This document shows positions 17,175-27,711 of a stretch of 64,000 bases of DNA, piece after piece. Each line of letters starts with the position of its first letter. Position 1 is the first letter of the stretch. The stretch lies in contig JBBDID010000018.1 in assembly GCA_040880585.1 (NCBI GenBank), positions 62,001 through 126,000 on the forward strand, given 5' to 3'. Under the pieces are notes generated by a model. The model was not told where the DNA came from, did no database searches, and worked only from the letters and a program-made list of their open reading frames with translations. The stretch is from Paracrocinitomix sp040880585. GTDB taxonomy: Bacteria > Bacteroidota > Bacteroidia > Flavobacteriales_D > Crocinitomicaceae. The position numbers were made by a program, and so were the translations under genes.

Positions 17175-20100
17175 ATGAGAAAACTCCTCTACATAACCCC
17201 CTTAATTTCCTTATTTTTTTGTACTGTTTCATGGGGGAAAGTAATTCCTGTTGTAAACAATAGTGATGCGGGTACTGGATCCTTGAGAGAGGCGATTAAC
17301 TCAGCGGCATCTTTTGATACAATTTTGATTGATGTTTCGGGTGTCATTGAATTGGAATCCCCAATTGTTATAGATGGATTGAATGGACTTACGATTATAG
17401 GGCCATACGCTATGCACAATACAATCAGTGCAGTAGGAACATGGAGTGGTTATTCCAGTTTATTGATTATTCAAAATTCAGCAGGAATAAGGTTAGAAAA
17501 CTTAGGTTTTAAAGGTACAATTACAAATGTTAGAGCCATTGATGTACTTTCATCTTCGGGAGCTGCCGGAGCTCCTATAAAAATAGACAGGTGTATGTTT
17601 GAATCTTTTGTCCAATCATCCATTATCGGAGGGGCAATTATATCAGCAGGGATAGAGGTTCAAATACTCCGCAGTTCTTTTATTGATAATTCGGCAACAC
17701 GCGGTGGGGGAATTTATTTAGATGGGACAGGATCAACTAGAATAATAAATTGTACGTTTTGGGGCAATCAATCCAATAATGAAGGAGGTGCAATATTTAT
17801 TCAAAACTCAGGCACAACTAACCTCACACACAATACTTTTTTTGAAAACAATTCAGTGATGGATGTAGGGGAGGTTGTTTTTGTTACAGGTTTGCTACAG
17901 GTGAATGTCCAAAACAACGCAGGTGCGGGAAACGGCACTACGGATCAGTTTGTAGAAGCTACAGCAGGATCATTCAACAGTGATGGAGGAAATATCATCA
18001 AATTAAATTACTTATCCGAACCGATTCCCTGGTCAGGTACCGGAGACGTAAACAGTACTCTGGTGATTTCAGGTTTAAGATCTACAATTCTAAAAGATGG
18101 ATATGGCTTGAAATACTTTACCATTACAGATCCTACCAGTAGTTTTATTGATGCGGGTGTTTCTACGGCACTTCCTCCAACTGATCAACGTATGGCACCT
18201 CGTGTTTTATATGGAGGAAACCTACCAGGCGTGCCGGATGCAGGTGCCTGTGAATTTACCTTGCTACGCGTTGAAAATAATTCTGGTAATGTTATTACCG
18301 GTTCTTTAGCGACTGCACTAAGCAGTGCTTCAGACCCTATGAATTATATTGAGTTTGATATACCGGGGACAGGCCCCCATCAAATAGATGCTGCTTCAAA
18401 TTTAGCCTCAAATTATCCGGTTATCATTGACGGATTTTCTCAAACCGGAAGTCAAATTCCCGGACCGGAATCAACCGGAAATCCTGGCTTGACTAAAGCT
18501 GTATTGCCCATTTCTTTAAATGGAGGGAATGGAGCAACACAAGGAATTATCTTTGGTTCTGGTACTGATCAATCCAGAATATCGGGAATCCGAATTACTA
18601 ACTTCGAAATAGGGATTCTGATCAATAACACTTCAGACATTCAAGTGCAAGGCTGTGAGTTGGGCATTGACGGTACAGGTAATGTCATGTCAAATATCTA
18701 TACCGGTCTTAATATTCAATCAGCAAACAATTGCTTGATTGGAGGTGAGCAACATTGGAAGAGGAATGTGTTTTCAGGAAATGGTGGGGTTAATTGGAAT
18801 TCAAACATTTCAATTGCAAGTATAGCGGATCACACAGTTATTAAAGGAAATATAATCGGACTTGCTGGAAATGGACTTGATCCCGTTAGTCCTGCTCCGC
18901 CTTCAGGTTCAGTTGGAATTTGGCTTGCCGGAACTAACCATAAAATAGGAGGGAAAGGCCACCTGGAAAAGAACGTTATCTCAGGCAGTCCCTTTGCAGG
19001 TATCTTATATCTTGGATCATCTGCATTGATTATTCATAATTATATCGGTCTGGATGCTGAAGGTGTCAATGCGATTCCTGGAGATTTTGGAATAAGATTG
19101 GACAATAGCAGTCAATCTGTTACAATTGGAGGAACTGAAGGAGTGAAAACCCGAAACATAATTGCCGGTCATAATCTGGCAAATATTTCTATCGTTGAAA
19201 CTCAATTCTCTCAAATTATTGGAAATTATATCGGAACAGATAAAACTTCAACAGTCAGCTTTCCTTCTACACAAGATGGTATAATCATTCAAGGAACCTC
19301 TATTTCTGACTTATCCATTGGAGGGACGGTTGATTCAAGTGGAAATGTAATTTCAGGTCACCAGAATGGAATCAAAATACTGGAGTGTGGATCAGGAATA
19401 GTGATCAATTCTAACAAAATTGGAACAGATGTAAGTGGAACAAACGCAATACCTAATTCAGATAATGGCATTGTTATTGAGTCTCTTAACGCTTTACCCC
19501 TTATAATTGGAACGCCGGGTAATGGAAATTTGATCTCAGGAAATACTACGGGAACCGGGGTTTTTATAAATAGTTCTGCCGGCCATAATTTATATGGGAA
19601 TCACATAGGAATTGCAGCTGATGGTTCTTCTCCATTAGCAAATGAAGACGGCATAGAAATACATGGATGTTCTGATATAAAAATAGGAGGGGATGTTTCT
19701 CTTGCTGAAGGAAATATTATTTCTTCCAATTCAAACAACGGCATTTATGTGGCGAATAACTCATTAAATACGAGTATATGGGGGAATATTATAGGAGCGG
19801 ATACCACCGGAAATCTACCATTGGGAAATGGTTTAAATGGTATTCTGGTAGAGAACTCAGACAACACTACGATCGGTGGGGCGCTAGAATTTAGAAATGT
19901 GATAGCTGATCACACCACAGTTGGCAGCGCAGGAATTTTCTGTGATTTTAATGGTAACACTACCATTCTCGGCAATAAAATAGGAACTAATGTAGATGGA
20001 ACAGCTCCGCTTGGAAATGAAACAGGGATTAAAGTAAGTGGAACGCAAGATGTGACCATTGGTGCTCCGGCTGAGGAAAATTACATCTGTGCAAATACTC

Positions 20101-23100
20101 ATGCAGGCATTGAGGTTGTCGGTGGAAATGTGACCATTGAAAGTGCTTTTGTAGGAGTGGGCGTTTCAAACACATTACTCGGAATGGGAAATAAAGATGG
20201 GATTATTGTTGAAACAAAAAATGTTGTAATCGGATCTGTAAGTGGTGGGCAAACAGTAATTGCTAATAATAATGATAATGGGATTTTTTTGTCGGGAGAT
20301 CAGGCAGATAGTTGTCAAATTGGTAATTGCTATATAGGGTTAATCACATCCGGTGATCCGGCAGGGAATGGAATTCATGGAATTAAGATAGAAGAAGGAG
20401 ATCATAATTTAATTGGTTTTGGGACGAATTATATTGGGGCAAACACAGGAGACGCCATACACTTGATAAATGGAGCCAATCAAAACCAAATAATCAGAAA
20501 TTATATCGGTAATGTAAATGGAGTTGCCGGAACAGAAAATGATAGGGGTATAGCTGTTTTGTCAAATTCAGTAGGTAACGAAATTGGAAATTTGAATGTA
20601 GGGGATGGTAATACAATTGGAGGAAACCTTTCCTATGGGGTTGCTTTAATAGAAGCGGATAGTAATAAAATGATGGGAAATTACGTCGGAACAGATGGAG
20701 GGAATGGTGTTTGGCCAAATGATGTCGGAATTTTGATCAGGGAATCTCATGGGAATGTGATTGGAAAAGATTGGGTAGGCAGTGGGCTGAGTAATGTAAT
20801 TGCTAACAATACCAATGAAGGGATACTCATTGAACAAAACAGTGAAGGAAATATTGTCGCTGCCAATAAAATTGGGACAAACACTGCAGGAAATGCAGTC
20901 GCTTCAAATGGTTCCGGGGTCAAAATAATAACAGGTAGTAAATTCAATCAACTGGGGGGGAGTAAATTATTAAATTTAGGCAATACTATTTCGGGAAATA
21001 ATGTGATGGGAGTAGTGCTGGAAAGTGATTCAAATTTTGTATCCGGTAATTTCATTGGAGTGAGTAGCGATAATCTGCTAGCGCTGGGCATTCAAGATCA
21101 AGGCATATATGTATCAGGAAGTCAGGGAAATATAATTGGAGGAAACAGGGACACACTAGGGAATTTTATCGCCGGAAATGAGCAGGCAGGGGTGTTAATT
21201 GATAACGCAGCCAATACTTTAATTAGTGGGAATATAATAGGGCATGTTTCGGGGAACATACAACCCTATGGAATTGAAATAAAAGGCCCGTCAGCAACAC
21301 TAAATCAAATTGGAAATCCTCCTTTGAACACTCATGGAAACTTTATTTTTACAAATCTAACAGCAGGAATATACATTTATGATGGTGCTACCGACAATAT
21401 GATTCAATCTAATGTGGTGGGTGTAGATACCAATTTTTTTGAGTATCCCAATATACAAGCTGCTGGTGTGTTAATTACTGCTACAGCAGGTGCTGCTAAT
21501 CATATTGGAAACAATGTGCCGGATGGAGGGAATTTAATAAGTGGTAATGGTAATGGAATCGTTATACAAGCTGATCAACAAGAAGTGATCAACAATAAAA
21601 TCGGAACAGATCTTTCAGGGACGCTTCAAATTGAAAACACGGCCAATGGTATTTTGTTGAATAACGGTGCTCAAAATAATCAAATTGGAGGGGCAGGTCC
21701 ACTCATGACTAATTTAATTTCAGGAAATACTTTAAGTGGGGTGAGGATGGAGGATGCTGGAACCGAACTTAATGTGATAGCGGGTAATATTATAGGTATT
21801 TCAATGGATTCACTTGTTGCGATTCCTAATAATATAGGTGTTGATTTGGCTATAGGTGCCAGCAATAACAGTATTGGTCAAAATGTTTCGAACGGTGGAA
21901 ATACCATTTCCGGAAATCTTACTTTCGGTGTATTTATTCACGATACGGGAACCGACAATAATTCAGTCTATAATAATTATATCGGCCTGGTACATCCCAA
22001 TGTACATGGGGTTGTCATTTCAAATAATGCTACGGATAATGTGGTTGGTGGAGCAACACCTTTACAATCTAATGTCATCTCAGGAAATGATAGTGTGGGA
22101 GTGGGTATCAATGGAGCTTCAAATAATTATATCATGAATAATAGAATCGGAAGCAGTATTGATGGACTTTCTCCGATTCCTAACTATTTAGGAGTTGCAT
22201 TTTTCAACGCTTCAACGAATTTTATAGGCAATCCTTCAGTGGGGAATTTGATCTCTGGAAATACAGGAGCTAATATTGTATTGGATGCAGGCTCATCATT
22301 CAATGAAATACAATCTAATAAAATCGGTACCACTATCACCGGAAATGCAGTCATGTCAGGAAGTAACACAATATATGGTATCTATTGTGTGAATGGAGGA
22401 AACAACCTCATTGGTGGTGATGAAACAGTAGGAGAAGGAAATATTATTTCCGGCCACCTATTCAACGGCATATCTTTAGTGAATGAAAATGCTGATCTTG
22501 TTTACGGCAATAACATTGGACTTTCCCAAGATAAGACTACTTATCTTGGGAATGCTTTATATGGAGTTGGCTTGAGCAATTCAACTCTTTGTAAAATAGG
22601 AGATACTGGAAGCGGTCAAGGTAATGTGATCACAGCCAATGGTTTTGGTATTCGAATGGTTTATTCTGACGACAATGAATGCTTGAATAATTTTATTGGA
22701 AATGATCATCAGGGAGGCCTTGCGGGAGTTTTAGCCGGGGTAAATAATCAACAAGCAGGAATTATAATTGATACTACTTCATCAGGAAACTTTATTGGTG
22801 AACAGAATATTATTGCCGGAAACCAATTAACGGGAGTGTTAATTCGAGGAGCAGGGACCAATGAAAATGAAGTGTCGAACAACTACTTTGGAGTAGACGT
22901 TAATGGAAATCTGTCCTATTCTAATGATTCTGCTAATGTAGTGATCATGGAAGGGGCTAAACTCAATCTTATCGGTGGACCTTCAGTGGCAGAACGAAAT
23001 ATATTTGGTGGAGATGCCGTCGTTCACGTACTGATTCAGGATCCGTTAACAGATTCTAACGCAGTTGCTGGAAATTATATTGGGGTTGGGGTAGACGGGA

Positions 23101-25133
23101 CAACTACCTACGCTAATGACATAGGTATTGCCGTAATTGACTCTGCCAGTTATAATCAAATTGGAGGCGGAAATTCTCCCACCGAAGGTAATTATATCCC
23201 CAATGCTGATGTCTTCGGTATTTATTTGGGAGACAGAACTTCTTATACTAAAATTCAAGGCAATCACATTGGGGTTAAGCCTGATGGAAGTCCCGGAAAC
23301 ATTGATAGTACAGGAATCCGGTTGCACGGAAGTGATTGGAATCAAATTGGTGGATTATTAGTAGGATCTGATTCTGCGAATGTGATTACCAATTGCAAAA
23401 CCGGAGTGGACGTCCTTCAGTATCCATTTCTGAATTCATCTTATGGCAACGCCATTATCGGAAATTCTATCTATAACAATCAGGCATTGGGAATTGATAT
23501 CAACGCAGATGAGATGGTTTTACCGATTGATACCAACCAAAACTTGTGGAATAACGGAGAAATTGATCGCCCAATGATTTTGACTGCCTGGAATTGTGGG
23601 GGATCAGGAAATACACATGTTGGTTTTGAATTTTATTCTAACAATGCTCTGGCAGGTTATCGGGTAGCGTTTTATTCCAATACTTCTCCTGACCCTTCAG
23701 GTTACGGTGAGGGAGAAACCTTTCTAGGAGACTGGGTATTCGATCCCCTCACAAATGTAGATACCATTGCAGTAGATTTGGGTGTTTCATTGCCTGTTGG
23801 TACTTCTATAACAGCAACAATTACAGGAACCGCACTAAACACGTCAGAGTTTTCTGAAAATGTAACCATCACAAATCCTCCAACCTTTAACCCGCCTACA
23901 ACCGTGCCCGAAAGCTGTTTGGGAGCCGGAGACGGGCAAATAGAAATTTTCGCCCCGGAATCTTACTATCTTTCGGTTGATAATGGAGTATCATTTTATT
24001 ACAGTCCCGAGGGAGATACCGTTACTGTAGCTTCCGGAACTTATACAATACAGGCGCAGTACTTAAATGGTTGCGTGCTTGAGAATACCGTTGTTTTAGA
24101 TCCCGGCCCGGCCTTGCAGTTTGATACTGAAGTAATTTCGGACACCTGTGGGCAGGCTATCGGAATGATCATTATAGACACCACAATTACTAACGATTCT
24201 GGAGGATCAGGCACTTATTCTTTTACTTACGATAATGGCCTTACTTTCACCACAGTTGATACAGCATATAATCTTACAGGGGGAGTATATAATGTATTTT
24301 TAATCGATCAAGCCCTTGGATGTTATTCGGATACCATAGCTGTAGAAGTTGCCTCAGTAAGCCCTCCTGCTCCGACAATCATAACAACAGATTCCATTTA
24401 TTGTCCGGGAGATACATTGTTGACCATGTCAATTTCAGAGCAAACTTCTCAGACCATCAGTTGGTATGATAATGGAGAACTCCTTGATGTAGCAGAAACC
24501 GGAACTTCTTATATCCCAAATGATTTGCAAACAGGCAATAATTATTTCTACGCTACCTTAACAGATACAGCTGGTTGTGTAAGTTACCCTGATTCCATTA
24601 ACTATCTTCTGTTGGATGTTTCCACAATGTATGCAGATACAATTGTAGAAGTGTGTATAGGCTCAGAAGTTATCTTGAACGCCTATGGGGGAGAAGCTTA
24701 TCAATGGACTGAAAGTAACCAAATAATTAGTGAACTTGACCAGCCATCTGTAGAGACAAAGATTTTAACTGACGAGAATTTTATTGTTACAATCACAGAT
24801 GGGTTCGGCTGTCAGACTAAAGATACTGTCGTTGTTGTCTTACTTTCCCAAGATCAGTGTCAGGTAGACGTTTACAATGCCTTCTCACCAAACAATGATG
24901 GTAAAAATGATGTATGGATAATTGATGGTATTGAAGGGTTTGGACAAAACCGGGTAATTGTATATAACAGATGGGGAGATGTGATTATTAGTTTTGATAA
25001 TTATGACAATCTAAATGTCGTTTGGGATGGAAATAATAAAAACGGGAAACCTATGCCGGCCGGAACTTACTTCTATGTAGTGGAAGTAGGCAACGAGCAA
25101 AATCAGGCAGGTTGGGTGCAAATAGTAAAATGA
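17175..25133 (+). CDS. Giant secreted parallel beta-helix protein with type B T9SS sorting domain
   Basis: The 2652-residue protein has a signal peptide (MRKLLYITPLISLFFCTVSWGK) and then a GTGSLREAINSA motif, the CSLREA-type entry to parallel beta-helix proteins. Residues about 60-2130 are right-handed beta-helix rungs, with a larger period of roughly 65 residues built on IGG...GNVISGN...GIxI...GNxIGTD.G. A short series of beta-sandwich, SprB-like segments follows (GDGQIEIF, SGTYTIQAQYLNGC). The last 85 residues are a type B sorting domain (AFSPNNDGKNDVW ... YNRWGDVI ... AGTYFYVVEV), which directs export through T9SS. The protein is probably a cell-surface adhesin or polysaccharide-binding fibre; no catalytic motif was seen. 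Confidence 0.92.
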   Translation: MRKLLYITPLISLFFCTVSWGKVIPVVNNSDAGTGSLREAINSAASFDTILIDVSGVIELESPIVIDGLNGLTIIGPYAMHNTISAVGTWSGYSSLLIIQNSAGIRLENLGFKGTITNVRAIDVLSSSGAAGAPIKIDRCMFESFVQSSIIGGAIISAGIEVQILRSSFIDNSATRGGGIYLDGTGSTRIINCTFWGNQSNNEGGAIFIQNSGTTNLTHNTFFENNSVMDVGEVVFVTGLLQVNVQNNAGAGNGTTDQFVEATAGSFNSDGGNIIKLNYLSEPIPWSGTGDVNSTLVISGLRSTILKDGYGLKYFTITDPTSSFIDAGVSTALPPTDQRMAPRVLYGGNLPGVPDAGACEFTLLRVENNSGNVITGSLATALSSASDPMNYIEFDIPGTGPHQIDAASNLASNYPVIIDGFSQTGSQIPGPESTGNPGLTKAVLPISLNGGNGATQGIIFGSGTDQSRISGIRITNFEIGILINNTSDIQVQGCELGIDGTGNVMSNIYTGLNIQSANNCLIGGEQHWKRNVFSGNGGVNWNSNISIASIADHTVIKGNIIGLAGNGLDPVSPAPPSGSVGIWLAGTNHKIGGKGHLEKNVISGSPFAGILYLGSSALIIHNYIGLDAEGVNAIPGDFGIRLDNSSQSVTIGGTEGVKTRNIIAGHNLANISIVETQFSQIIGNYIGTDKTSTVSFPSTQDGIIIQGTSISDLSIGGTVDSSGNVISGHQNGIKILECGSGIVINSNKIGTDVSGTNAIPNSDNGIVIESLNALPLIIGTPGNGNLISGNTTGTGVFINSSAGHNLYGNHIGIAADGSSPLANEDGIEIHGCSDIKIGGDVSLAEGNIISSNSNNGIYVANNSLNTSIWGNIIGADTTGNLPLGNGLNGILVENSDNTTIGGALEFRNVIADHTTVGSAGIFCDFNGNTTILGNKIGTNVDGTAPLGNETGIKVSGTQDVTIGAPAEENYICANTHAGIEVVGGNVTIESAFVGVGVSNTLLGMGNKDGIIVETKNVVIGSVSGGQTVIANNNDNGIFLSGDQADSCQIGNCYIGLITSGDPAGNGIHGIKIEEGDHNLIGFGTNYIGANTGDAIHLINGANQNQIIRNYIGNVNGVAGTENDRGIAVLSNSVGNEIGNLNVGDGNTIGGNLSYGVALIEADSNKMMGNYVGTDGGNGVWPNDVGILIRESHGNVIGKDWVGSGLSNVIANNTNEGILIEQNSEGNIVAANKIGTNTAGNAVASNGSGVKIITGSKFNQLGGSKLLNLGNTISGNNVMGVVLESDSNFVSGNFIGVSSDNLLALGIQDQGIYVSGSQGNIIGGNRDTLGNFIAGNEQAGVLIDNAANTLISGNIIGHVSGNIQPYGIEIKGPSATLNQIGNPPLNTHGNFIFTNLTAGIYIYDGATDNMIQSNVVGVDTNFFEYPNIQAAGVLITATAGAANHIGNNVPDGGNLISGNGNGIVIQADQQEVINNKIGTDLSGTLQIENTANGILLNNGAQNNQIGGAGPLMTNLISGNTLSGVRMEDAGTELNVIAGNIIGISMDSLVAIPNNIGVDLAIGASNNSIGQNVSNGGNTISGNLTFGVFIHDTGTDNNSVYNNYIGLVHPNVHGVVISNNATDNVVGGATPLQSNVISGNDSVGVGINGASNNYIMNNRIGSSIDGLSPIPNYLGVAFFNASTNFIGNPSVGNLISGNTGANIVLDAGSSFNEIQSNKIGTTITGNAVMSGSNTIYGIYCVNGGNNLIGGDETVGEGNIISGHLFNGISLVNENADLVYGNNIGLSQDKTTYLGNALYGVGLSNSTLCKIGDTGSGQGNVITANGFGIRMVYSDDNECLNNFIGNDHQGGLAGVLAGVNNQQAGIIIDTTSSGNFIGEQNIIAGNQLTGVLIRGAGTNENEVSNNYFGVDVNGNLSYSNDSANVVIMEGAKLNLIGGPSVAERNIFGGDAVVHVLIQDPLTDSNAVAGNYIGVGVDGTTTYANDIGIAVIDSASYNQIGGGNSPTEGNYIPNADVFGIYLGDRTSYTKIQGNHIGVKPDGSPGNIDSTGIRLHGSDWNQIGGLLVGSDSANVITNCKTGVDVLQYPFLNSSYGNAIIGNSIYNNQALGIDINADEMVLPIDTNQNLWNNGEIDRPMILTAWNCGGSGNTHVGFEFYSNNALAGYRVAFYSNTSPDPSGYGEGETFLGDWVFDPLTNVDTIAVDLGVSLPVGTSITATITGTALNTSEFSENVTITNPPTFNPPTTVPESCLGAGDGQIEIFAPESYYLSVDNGVSFYYSPEGDTVTVASGTYTIQAQYLNGCVLENTVVLDPGPALQFDTEVISDTCGQAIGMIIIDTTITNDSGGSGTYSFTYDNGLTFTTVDTAYNLTGGVYNVFLIDQALGCYSDTIAVEVASVSPPAPTIITTDSIYCPGDTLLTMSISEQTSQTISWYDNGELLDVAETGTSYIPNDLQTGNNYFYATLTDTAGCVSYPDSINYLLLDVSTMYADTIVEVCIGSEVILNAYGGEAYQWTESNQIISELDQPSVETKILTDENFIVTITDGFGCQTKDTVVVVLLSQDQCQVDVYNAFSPNNDGKNDVWIIDGIEGFGQNRVIVYNRWGDVIISFDNYDNLNVVWDGNNKNGKPMPAGTYFYVVEVGNEQNQAGWVQIVK

Positions 25134-26779
25134 TGATGAAATATATTACAGCTGTTGTATTTTTTAGCTTGTTCCTGAATGGGAAAGCTCAAATTATTTC
25201 TACCGTTGCCGGATCAGGTAATCCAGGCTTTTCTGGAATAGGTGATCTTGCTGTTAATGCAAATCTGGAACAACCGTGGGATGTAGATATAGATAGTCAG
25301 GGAAATATCTATTTTTCAGACCAGATCAATGCGGTTGTTTTCAAAGTGGATACAGTTACAGGGATTTTAACCAATATACTTGGGAATGGGACAAGTGGCC
25401 AGGGAAATTCAGGAGAACTGGGACCTGATTATGAATTAACAATTCCGGGCTTTATTCACATTGATCAAACAAATAATGATTTATACGTTGCTGATTATGG
25501 CGTACATAAAATCCTGAAGATGAACCTTCAGGACAGTGTAGTTCAGGTGGTTGCCGGAACGGGAACTGCAGGAATTTCTCCGGATGGCAGTATAGCACAA
25601 TCTTCAGCCATTGATTTACCTATGGGAATTTCAATAGGAACAGATGGAGATCTGTATTTTGTGGAATATAACAATTATGTGATTCGGAAGATTAAATCAG
25701 ATGGCACTCTACAGACGGTTGCAGGTATTCCTTCTGTTTCAGGAAGTGTAGATGGTTCTTTATCAAGCGCAACTTTGGGATCTGTTTTTGGTATGGAGAT
25801 TGACGCCAATAACCATATCTATATAGCAGAAGCCGCTGACCATAAAATAAGAAAAATCGATCTGGTAGATGGGCTGATCAGTACAGTTTGTGGCACCGGA
25901 ACAGCCGGGTATAATGGCGACGGGCTTTCTGGGGTGAATACGCAGCTCAACGCCCCTCACTCATTGGGAATTGACCCTCAGGGAAACCTGATTATTGGAG
26001 ATGTTAATAATCACCGAATTAGAAAATTAGACCTTTCTACCCAATTGGTGTCGACCATTGCAGGAACAGGAATAGCAGGATATTCGGGAGATGGTGGAGA
26101 TCCCTTACTAGCAGATATAAATGGTCCTCTGGGAGTTCATGTTTTGCAAAATGGAGACCTGTTTTTTACCGATATTGATGCTCATGTCGTTCGGAAAATT
26201 AAGAATTGCCAAAAAGCAACGGCGCCATCTCTATTGGTCATAAATGATTTCTTAGATAGTACTGTATTTTGTGAAGGAAATTATGAGATACTTGTAAGTG
26301 ATGGGGATTTGAATGATTCTCAGGATTGGTTTTGGTATGAAGACTCCTGCGGAAATGAAAATCCGGTTGCTACGGGACTTATTCATGAACATTATCTGGA
26401 TGAAACTATTAGCTTTTTTGTTAGGGGAGAAGGAGGTTGTGCAGATCCTGGCCCTTGTCAAAAAATCACATTGACATTCAGTGAATGTAAGGATACAACA
26501 CTCATTTCTTCAACAGATCATGTGACCGCTTTTTCTCCAAATAATGATGGTGTCAATGATTATTTAGTAATTCCTCAAGTTGAAAACTTTCCACAAAACC
26601 AGGTAGTTATTTATAATCGCTGGGGAGATGTCATTCGGAAATTTAAGAATTATGATAATCTTTTAAACAATTGGGACGGAACTAATCAAGTAGGGAGGAT
26701 TGTTGGAGTTGGTACTTATTTCTATATATTTGAATCTGAAAATATCCAGTATGCTAATTGGATTCAGGTCGTAAAGTGA
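25130..26779 (+). CDS. Secreted NHL-repeat beta-propeller protein with type B T9SS sorting domain
   Basis: The protein is 549 residues from the ATG at 25130, which overlaps the stop of the giant gene (ATGA); two more ATGs follow at once. Signal peptide: MMMKYITAVVFFSLFLNGKAQ. Residues about 25-375 are NHL repeats, each with a unit such as VAGTGTAGISPDG and LGIDPQGNLIIGDVNNHRIRKL, forming a six-bladed propeller. A short cysteine-bearing segment leads to the type B sorting domain (AFSPNNDGVNDYL ... IYNRWGDVIRKF) ending in IQVVK. The sorting domain resembles that of the upstream protein, and both are presumably exported by the same machinery. Confidence 0.9.
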   Translation: MMMKYITAVVFFSLFLNGKAQIISTVAGSGNPGFSGIGDLAVNANLEQPWDVDIDSQGNIYFSDQINAVVFKVDTVTGILTNILGNGTSGQGNSGELGPDYELTIPGFIHIDQTNNDLYVADYGVHKILKMNLQDSVVQVVAGTGTAGISPDGSIAQSSAIDLPMGISIGTDGDLYFVEYNNYVIRKIKSDGTLQTVAGIPSVSGSVDGSLSSATLGSVFGMEIDANNHIYIAEAADHKIRKIDLVDGLISTVCGTGTAGYNGDGLSGVNTQLNAPHSLGIDPQGNLIIGDVNNHRIRKLDLSTQLVSTIAGTGIAGYSGDGGDPLLADINGPLGVHVLQNGDLFFTDIDAHVVRKIKNCQKATAPSLLVINDFLDSTVFCEGNYEILVSDGDLNDSQDWFWYEDSCGNENPVATGLIHEHYLDETISFFVRGEGGCADPGPCQKITLTFSECKDTTLISSTDHVTAFSPNNDGVNDYLVIPQVENFPQNQVVIYNRWGDVIRKFKNYDNLLNNWDGTNQVGRIVGVGTYFYIFESENIQYANWIQVVK

Positions 26780-26784
26780 ATGGT

Positions 26785-27705
26785 ATGAAAAGAATTTTAA
26801 TTCTATTGCTGATTACCTTAAGTTTGGATGTCTACGCACAGCAAGATGCTTTGTATAGTCAATATATGTACAATCCTTTTGCCATCAATCCTGCTTATGC
26901 CGGATCAAGAAACTCTTATAGCGCTGTGCTTCTACACAGAAGTCAGTGGGTAGGAATGCCCGGCGCACCGCAAACACAATCTTTTGCCCTACACGCACCG
27001 GCAGCTAAATCTGGTCTTGCGTGGGGAATTAATCTTGCACACGACCAAATTGGACCCTCAAGGAATATTATTGCTTCAGGTACCGGAGCCTATCACCTTA
27101 CATTTGCAAAAAGTAAATTGGCATTTGGATTACGTGCCGGAATTTACAATACCATACTTGATAGAAGTATGTTAAATTTTAATGAAGATAATGATCAACT
27201 GGATATCGGCGGAAAAGAATCAGCTATGGTTCCCAGTTTTGATTTTGGAATGTACTATTATAAACAAAAGTTTTATGCGGGATTGTCTGTGAACCACTTG
27301 ACCAGACACAGTTTTAAATTTGATGATTATCCGGATACAGTGCTTACAAATATGACCCTAAGAAGACATTTTATGTTGAACGCAGGTTATGTTTGGGAAT
27401 TGAAAAGAAATTTTATTCTAAAACCATCCTTTTTATTCAAAGCTGTTCCGGGTGCACCGGTCAATCTTGACTTAAATATATCCGCTTTATTTTATAAACG
27501 GTTTTGGTTGGGTCTTTCTTTTAGAAACAACACCAATATTATCATCATGACAGATATTAATATCACGGATTTTATGCGTATAGGCTACGCTTTTGACTAC
27601 AATTATGATAAATTTGGTTCTTACAATAAAGGATCACATGAAATTTTTATAGGCTTTGATTTTAACCTTAAAAATCAACAAACCATTTCACCCCGCTATT
27701 TATAA
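26785..27705 (+). CDS. PorP/SprF-family type IX secretion membrane protein
   Basis: The protein is 306 residues from the ATG at 26785, six bases past the upstream stop; signal peptide MKRILILLLITLSLDVYAQQ. The diagnostic start DALYSQYMYNPFAINPAYAGSRN and the beta-barrel-like remainder with alternating aromatic strands identify the PorP/SprF family. SprF is needed to export SprB through T9SS in Flavobacterium johnsoniae, and paralogues usually stand beside type B substrates, as here after two of them. The protein sits in the outer membrane and probably anchors or guides the two upstream proteins. Confidence 0.93.
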   Translation: MKRILILLLITLSLDVYAQQDALYSQYMYNPFAINPAYAGSRNSYSAVLLHRSQWVGMPGAPQTQSFALHAPAAKSGLAWGINLAHDQIGPSRNIIASGTGAYHLTFAKSKLAFGLRAGIYNTILDRSMLNFNEDNDQLDIGGKESAMVPSFDFGMYYYKQKFYAGLSVNHLTRHSFKFDDYPDTVLTNMTLRRHFMLNAGYVWELKRNFILKPSFLFKAVPGAPVNLDLNISALFYKRFWLGLSFRNNTNIIIMTDINITDFMRIGYAFDYNYDKFGSYNKGSHEIFIGFDFNLKNQQTISPRYL

Positions 27706-27711
27706 TAATAA